Part shown: piece by piece, positions 58,801 to 64,000 of the stretch
Position numbering within the stretch: position 1 is the first letter of the stretch
Layout of the letters: each line of letters starts with the position of its first letter
From: JBHIET01 sp046760785
GTDB taxonomy: Bacteria > Chloroflexota > Anaerolineae > B4-G1
Assembly: GCA_046760785.1 (NCBI GenBank)
Contig: JBHIET010000008.1
Span: forward strand, 1-64,000
Reading direction: 5' to 3'
Length of the DNA stretch: 64,000 nt
Program-made: the position numbers and the translations under genes
Notes under the pieces: generated by a model
What the model was told of the DNA's origin: nothing
The model's database searches: none
What the model saw: only the letters and a program-made list of their open reading frames with translations

Positions 58801-59691
58801 TTGGGGAAACCGTTTAACTACGGCGGGCAGGCGGTCATCGAAGGGGTGATGATGCGTGGATCGCGCGTGATGGCGGTCGCACTGCGCCATCCAGAGGGGT
58901 ACATCGTCGTGAAGACGGAGCCGCTCAACGAGGCACTCTACCGTGGCCCTATCAGCCGCATCCCTTTCCTGCGTGGGCTGGTGATGCTGTGGGACGCTCT
59001 CGGTCTGGGGGCCAAGGCGCTCATGACGTCGGCCGACGTGGCAGTTGGCGAGGAGACGTCGCTTTCAGGCCCTGGCGTCTGGGGGATGATTGTTGCAGGG
59101 ATTGGCATAGGAATCGGGCTTTTTATGGCGCTGCCTTCTTTCCTGGCGGGACTGGTTGCTCCATATCTGTCTTCGGAGTGGTTGACCAGCCTGCTGGAGG
59201 GAGTCGTCCGGCTGCTCCTGATTTTGGGCTACATCTGGGTCGTCGGGCGTCTGCCAGATATACAGCGTGTGTTCGCCTACCACGGCGCGGAACACAAGAC
59301 GATCAACGCCTACGAAGCGGGGGCGGGACTGACCGTGGACGACGTGCGTTCCTTTTCGACGGCCCATGCCCGCTGCGGCACTGCCTTCCTTCTTACGGTG
59401 GTCGTGCTGACGATCTTGATATTCGCTCCCTTCAAACAGCCGTCGCTGATCTGGCGTCTGCTCAGCCGGATCGTGTTGCTCCCGGTCATCGCCGGCGTTT
59501 CCTACGAGTTCATCCGCCTGACCGCGCGCTTTGCCGAGCACCGTTGGATGCATGGGCTGATCGCGCCGAACTTGGCGCTCCAGCAGTTGACGACCCGCGA
59601 GCCGGACGACGGGATGCTGGAGGTGGCGATCACGGCCCTAAAGGCCGTGCTGATGGACGAGGGGGTTACCGTTGGCGAGGCAGCAGGATGA
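58801..59691 (+). CDS. DUF1385 (YqhQ-like) membrane protein
   Basis: The 296-residue protein has the family start NYGGQAVIEGVMMRG, four membrane helices (about 95-115, 120-140, 145-160 and 205-240) and the conserved FAYHGAEHKTINAYE with nearby HARCGT. Its role is unknown; the His/Glu-rich block suggests metal or substrate handling at the membrane. The start is the TTG after GAGGAGGCATCCAA. Its stop overlaps the nitroreductase ATG by four bases. Confidence 0.88.
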   Translation: MGKPFNYGGQAVIEGVMMRGSRVMAVALRHPEGYIVVKTEPLNEALYRGPISRIPFLRGLVMLWDALGLGAKALMTSADVAVGEETSLSGPGVWGMIVAGIGIGIGLFMALPSFLAGLVAPYLSSEWLTSLLEGVVRLLLILGYIWVVGRLPDIQRVFAYHGAEHKTINAYEAGAGLTVDDVRSFSTAHARCGTAFLLTVVVLTILIFAPFKQPSLIWRLLSRIVLLPVIAGVSYEFIRLTARFAEHRWMHGLIAPNLALQQLTTREPDDGMLEVAITALKAVLMDEGVTVGEAAG

Positions 59692-60605
59692 ACGAGGATA
59701 GGATGGACGTCCTGACCGCGATCCGACGGCGGATGAGTGTACGCAGTTACGGGGATCGCACGGTGGAGCCGGCCCTGCTTGAGCGCTTACTCGCTCTGGC
59801 AGGCACGGCCGACCACCTGACCGAGGTGCCCCCGCGTGCCGCGCTGGTCAGCGGCGTAGAGCGGACGCACCGTATCCTCACCTACATGATCGGCTTCTAC
59901 GGGCTGGTGCAGAACCCGCCTCATCTGCTGGTGGGCGTGTTGCCTGAGGAGAGCGGCGCGGCCCGGCTCGATCTGGGATATGTGTTGGAACAGGTGGTGC
60001 TGGAGGCGACCCGGCTGGGGTTGGGCACCTGCTGGGTGACCGGCTCATACGACGCGCAACGCGCCGGAGAGGCCGTGGGGCTGGCACCGGGGGAAGTGGC
60101 GGCAGCAGTCTGTGCGCTGGGTTATCCCGATGAGGGTCGTTGGGGCCGCTTCCACAGCCGTACCGTGCGTCAGTTGGCCGGTGGTCATCGACGCAAACTG
60201 CTGGCGGAAATCGTCTTCTCCGGCCGCTGGGGGGAGCCCTGGTCGCCAGACGGGGCTGATCCGGCATTGGTGGGCGTCTTGGAATACGCCCGTCTGGCCC
60301 CCTCGGCCAGCAATCGCCAGCCGTGGCGCTTCATCGTCGGGCCAGACCGCGCGGTGCTCGCACTGGTACGAGCTGCGCCCATAGACGGGGGCATCGTGAT
60401 GGCTCACTTCGCGCTGGCCTCCGCCGCGTTGGGGCGCGCGGGGCAATGGGAGGTGCGGCTGGGAGACGCCACCCTGGCGCGGGAGTGCAAGTTGCCGAAG
60501 GGGGTGATCCCCGTGGCGACCTTCGACTTGATTTCGATACGGCCTCGCTCCGCTCGGCCTACTCAATCGGCGCCTCGGCCCATCGTTGAGCGATCAGGTG
60601 GCTAG
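59688..60605 (+). CDS. Nitroreductase-family flavoprotein, double-domain type
   Basis: The 305-residue protein starts with RRRMSVRSYGDRTVEP (FMN phosphate-binding region) and has VLEYARLAPSASNRQPWRFIV, a repeat of the family N-terminal signature in its second half, so it is built from two related halves (TM-type nitroreductases). FMN-dependent reduction of quinones or nitro compounds is the family role. The C-terminus (LISIRPRSARPTQSAP) is encoded by GATACGGCCTCGCTCCGCTC, part of a repeat, so the end may be extended. Translational coupling with DUF1385 is likely. Confidence 0.78.
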   Translation: MNEDRMDVLTAIRRRMSVRSYGDRTVEPALLERLLALAGTADHLTEVPPRAALVSGVERTHRILTYMIGFYGLVQNPPHLLVGVLPEESGAARLDLGYVLEQVVLEATRLGLGTCWVTGSYDAQRAGEAVGLAPGEVAAAVCALGYPDEGRWGRFHSRTVRQLAGGHRRKLLAEIVFSGRWGEPWSPDGADPALVGVLEYARLAPSASNRQPWRFIVGPDRAVLALVRAAPIDGGIVMAHFALASAALGRAGQWEVRLGDATLARECKLPKGVIPVATFDLISIRPRSARPTQSAPRPIVERSGG

Positions 60606-60612
60606 AAGACCC

Positions 60613-63600
60613 TCAAGACTCCAGCGTCGGGGGCAGCGACAGGGTGAAGGTGAACGTTGTGCCGCTCTCAGAGCTGCTTTCCAACCAGATGCGCTCCCCG
60701 TGCGCTTCCATAACCATTTTGCAAAAGGCCAGGCCCAGCCCGCTTCCGCGTTCGGCGTGCTGACCGGTGACGAATTTCTGGAACAACCGGCTTTGAACCT
60801 CAGGTGGGATGCCTGGGCCGGTGTCGCTGATGGAGATGAGGAGCCGAGACCGATCTGAGGTATCGGCCCTGGCCATCACCCGTACTTCACCGCCGGCCGG
60901 TGTGAACTTGACGGCATTGCCGACCAGGTTGTGCAGCACGCGCTCGATCAGTCCTGCGTCGGCCCAGACCGGGGGCAGAGTGGACGGCACATCACTTTCC
61001 AGATACAGGCCCTTATTGGCGGCCAGCGCTAACTGTGTGTCCAACACGTCGGTGACGAGATCGGCCAGCGATATCAGTGTATGCTCCAATGGCATCTGCT
61101 GGCTCTCCAGCCGGTTCATATCCAGAATCGCGTTGACCAATTGCAGCATCCTGTCTGTGTTGCTATGGGCAATCTCCCACAGTTGCTGCTGACTGGGCGA
61201 GAGGACATCGGCGATGCGCTTATCCAGGAGGGCCAAAGCGCCGTAGATGGCGGTGAGCGGATTGCGTAGGTCATGCACCATCGTATGCACGAGATCATCG
61301 CGCATTCTTTCCAGCGACCGCTCTTCGGTAACGTCGTGCAACACGAACAGCCGGCCGAGCGGTGTCTTATGGGCCATCACGGGCAAGTTCAGCCAGTGAA
61401 TCGTATGAGGAGGCACCTCAAACTCACCTTCTCCAGATGGCTCGTCACCTGCCCGACCCCGGCGCATTTCGGCCAGGGTCGTTCGCACGGCGTCCGGAGC
61501 GTGGTGCCGCATGGCGATCAGGGCGTCTTGCAGAGGCCGGTTAACCCAGTCCTCGGGTCGGCCAGGGAGGCGCAAGAGATCAAGCGCGGGCGCGTTGACA
61601 ACCAACAAGTGCTGATCCATTCCGACAAGGATGATTCCATCCCGACTGGACTCGATCAACGCCTGCAGGCGGCTTCGTTCATCCGCGACGGCCTGGAACA
61701 ACCGGACATTGGCCATGGCCGTGGCTATTTGTTGGCCGATGGCCACTTGCAACGCCTGGCTCTCGGCCGAAAGATCACGCGGCCGGTGGGCGAACAGGCT
61801 CAGGGTGCCGAGCGAGCGCTCCTGGTGCAAGAGAGGGATGCCAGAGTAAGCACGCATGCCCAGGGCCCTCATCTCGCCGACAGCCAGCGGTACTTCCTGC
61901 TCGAGTTTCCTCAACGTCGGTGTCTCGTCTTCGATGTCGCTCACTGCCACAGCTTTGCCCTGGTCGTGGACGTAGGCGCACAACGTGCCTTCAAGACCCT
62001 CCTGCTGAAGCCGGTTGGATACGATGGGCGGTAGGCCTCGCTCGGCTGCTAGATATAAGCGGCCATCAGTCGGGTCGACCAGGCCAATCAGCCCGGCCTC
62101 AAAATCGAGCGAGGTCAGCGCCGAATCTAGAGTCTCCGAGAGCACGTCTTTCAATACCCACGACCGGCTGATCGCGCGTGCGACGGTGTACAGCGCGCCC
62201 AGGTCGGTGGCATATTGGCGTATCTCGGCATAGAGCCGGGCGTTGTCCAGCGCCAGAGCGATGGCTTCGGCCAGGGATTTAGCCAGCAGGATGTCATCCT
62301 CGTCGAAGGCGCCTGATTGGTCACTTGCCACATCGAGCACGCCCAGCACCCGTTCGCCGCGCCGCAAAGGGATGGCCAATTCACTATGGTGGGCAGGGTG
62401 GGCCTCCACGTAATCCGGGTCGGTGCTTATGTCGGGCACGTGCTGTGTCTGAGCCGTGCGGAAGGCCCGCCCGGTGACACCCTGCTCAATGGAAAGGGAC
62501 TCGCCCTCGGTAGCGGGTAGCACTCCAGCCGCTGCCTGGACGACCAGATGAGTCGCTGTGTCATCGGGCAGGAGGATGGCGACAGCGGGCCAGCCCGTCA
62601 ACCGAGCGACGGCGTCCACTGCTACGTGTGCTATGGCCTCCTGGTCGAGATGCCCCCCCACAGCGCGCAGGACTTCGTAAAGCGTAGTCTGACGGGTCGC
62701 CAGATGGCGCTGCTCGTCGTACATCTGCGCGTTGCGCACGGCCAGCATGATCTGGCTGGCGGCTGACTGTACCAGGTAGGCATGTTCGGTGTTGAAATGA
62801 TTCGGTGTCGAATGCATGAGGGTGAGAACGCCCAACACTGCCGACCCGCTCACGATCGGAATGGCCAGGGCGGAGCGGGCTGTGTATGGCACGTCGGATA
62901 ACTCCAGCCAGCGGTCGTCGAGAGAAGTGTCGTGGACCAGTGCGGGCTGGCGGTGATGGACGACCCAACCAGCCAGTCCTCCCTCCATCACACGTTTCAC
63001 GAGGTCCTGCTGTTGCGCTGGCGTCGTTTCCTCGCGTGCTAAGATGCTATGAGTCACGACACCCGTTCCGTCCAATAGAAACATACTGCCTTGTTCGGCC
63101 CCTGTGAGAGTGGCGGCCATGTTCAGTGCACTCTCCAGGGTGGCCTCCAGAGATAGGGGTTTAACCGTGGCACGAGCCATGGCCACCAAGCTTTCGAACA
63201 ATTGCTTCTGGGCCATCAAGCTCGCTTCGGCCCGTTTACGTTCTGTGATGTCGTATAAAACAATCAACCGGCCTATGAGACGACCGCGTCGGTCGTAGAG
63301 GGGGGAGATGTGCACGTCATAACTGCGCTGGGTTTTACCTTCCCCCAGGGCGATTTCGGTGTGTACCTCGGTTTCGTTGCGACAGTGCTCGACCAGGTCC
63401 GGCCTGTCGGCCAATATCTGGGCGATCGGCCGTCCAATCACCTCTGAAGTTGACCGGCCGAGGATGTTTTGCGCGGCCGGGTTGATGTCCAAAACACAGT
63501 TCTGCACATCCAGCACGAGCACACCGCCGCTCATGCTATCCACAACTGCGTTGCGCGCTACCGGCACAATATCGAACAGTCGGAAGCGGGAGACGCCCCA

Positions 63601-64000
63601 GACTACCATCAGGCCAGCTACAGTAAAGGCGAAGGGGGGCAGGTCCAGGGGAGAAGGGATCAAGTTGGAGAGCACTTGCCCCACGAACGGCACCAGCGAG
63701 CCAGCCAGCAAAACACCAGCCTGCCCACGACGCGGATGCGGTGCCCTGATGAACGCTTGAGCGAGCAGAAATGCGCCAAACAGGAGCAACACGTAGGTAT
63801 ATACAGCATGAATGCTGTGCCACACGCCATAGGTCGCATCCCACACCAAGAGTGAACCACTGGCCTTTAGTCTGACCTCGATCCACATCAAGTGGTGAAC
63901 TTCGTTGGTCCAGACCACCAGCAGCGTGACCAGGGGTTCGACTATCAGTGCGGCCACGTTGCGGGGAGGCAACCACTTTTCGCGGCCAGTGTATTGGAGC
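60613..64000 (-). CDS. Multi-GAF hybrid sensor histidine kinase (5' partial)
   Basis: The frame is open to the window edge; upstream of the TTG at 63972 it still encodes LQYTGREKW, typical of a 7TM histidine kinase sensor, so the real start lies outside. Visible order: part of a 7TM domain, a PAS domain, three GAF domains, another PAS, HisKA with VHDLRNP (phospho-His) and the HATPase with NLVGNAVKF, DTGPGIPPE and GSGLGLAFCK. It senses several signals and phosphorylates a response regulator not found here. Confidence 0.88.
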   Translation of the reverse strand, partial: LQYTGREKWLPPRNVAALIVEPLVTLLVVWTNEVHHLMWIEVRLKASGSLLVWDATYGVWHSIHAVYTYVLLLFGAFLLAQAFIRAPHPRRGQAGVLLAGSLVPFVGQVLSNLIPSPLDLPPFAFTVAGLMVVWGVSRFRLFDIVPVARNAVVDSMSGGVLVLDVQNCVLDINPAAQNILGRSTSEVIGRPIAQILADRPDLVEHCRNETEVHTEIALGEGKTQRSYDVHISPLYDRRGRLIGRLIVLYDITERKRAEASLMAQKQLFESLVAMARATVKPLSLEATLESALNMAATLTGAEQGSMFLLDGTGVVTHSILAREETTPAQQQDLVKRVMEGGLAGWVVHHRQPALVHDTSLDDRWLELSDVPYTARSALAIPIVSGSAVLGVLTLMHSTPNHFNTEHAYLVQSAASQIMLAVRNAQMYDEQRHLATRQTTLYEVLRAVGGHLDQEAIAHVAVDAVARLTGWPAVAILLPDDTATHLVVQAAAGVLPATEGESLSIEQGVTGRAFRTAQTQHVPDISTDPDYVEAHPAHHSELAIPLRRGERVLGVLDVASDQSGAFDEDDILLAKSLAEAIALALDNARLYAEIRQYATDLGALYTVARAISRSWVLKDVLSETLDSALTSLDFEAGLIGLVDPTDGRLYLAAERGLPPIVSNRLQQEGLEGTLCAYVHDQGKAVAVSDIEDETPTLRKLEQEVPLAVGEMRALGMRAYSGIPLLHQERSLGTLSLFAHRPRDLSAESQALQVAIGQQIATAMANVRLFQAVADERSRLQALIESSRDGIILVGMDQHLLVVNAPALDLLRLPGRPEDWVNRPLQDALIAMRHHAPDAVRTTLAEMRRGRAGDEPSGEGEFEVPPHTIHWLNLPVMAHKTPLGRLFVLHDVTEERSLERMRDDLVHTMVHDLRNPLTAIYGALALLDKRIADVLSPSQQQLWEIAHSNTDRMLQLVNAILDMNRLESQQMPLEHTLISLADLVTDVLDTQLALAANKGLYLESDVPSTLPPVWADAGLIERVLHNLVGNAVKFTPAGGEVRVMARADTSDRSRLLISISDTGPGIPPEVQSRLFQKFVTGQHAERGSGLGLAFCKMVMEAHGERIWLESSSESGTTFTFTLSLPPTLES

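Noticed and set aside
1..64000. tRNA, rRNA or other housekeeping RNA genes
   Set aside because: I scanned for T-loop and CCA-type signatures by eye and found none; a covariance search would be needed to exclude them.

Overview
The window is a GC-rich bacterial chromosome segment that looks like Chloroflexota, probably an Anaerolineae-type lineage. This is inferred from the gene families and from the many short intergenic repeats, not from a marker gene. Genes are dense on both strands. Many transcription starts show sigma-70-like boxes (TTGACx, 16-17 nt, TATAAT-like), and Shine-Dalgarno sites are common. I found no rRNA, tRNA or CRISPR array.

Layout. 1-5.2 kb: the end of a coiled-coil membrane protein, two tandem secreted GH39/GH5-like glycosidases, then rtcA, RNase Z and a zinc-ribbon protein. 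5.5-9.6 kb (minus): suhB-like phosphatase, GAF/PAS adenylate cyclase and a cellulose-synthase-like GT2 in one overlapping operon. 9.9-11.4 kb: a small membrane protein and a P1-family peptidase. 11.5-15 kb (minus): an ECF vitamin-type transporter (fused EcfA-EcfA, EcfT, EcfS) behind a long structured leader with two terminator-like hairpins. 15-17.8 kb: decayed membrane-fusion and retropepsin genes and a GT2. 18-24 kb: housekeeping genes (YceD, RpoD, MetG, lipoprotein, Gmk, DUF951).

24-33 kb is an accessory island: an IS110 remnant, a decayed IS1-like element with recognisable ends, a SWIM-SNF2 helicase and a giant type IIG-like restriction-methylase whose gene has absorbed several repeats. 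33-46 kb: lipid kinase, L25, RNase HII (with a MITE inserted in its 3' end), a deleted NYN gene, polysaccharide genes, an amidohydrolase, a transposase flanked by CGTAACC arrays, SMC, asparaginase and RsfS. 46-52 kb: an alpha-2-macroglobulin. 52-64 kb: sirtuin, SPFH protein, Ndk, a TPR/PxWL protein, an HDAC-like deacetylase, DUF1385, nitroreductase and a large sensor kinase cut by the window end.

The most striking observation is in the alpha-2-macroglobulin gene. It is one continuous 5.3-kb frame except for a single UGA, and that UGA sits exactly where the thioester cysteine of the (G)CxEQ motif should be, with a stem-loop right behind it. This is either a very young nonsense mutation (or base error) or a selenocysteine-type recoding. 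Other notable items are a MITE with 17-bp inverted ends and a perfect 9-bp target duplication inside rnhB, the unidentified ECF leader, and repeats that have become protein-coding.
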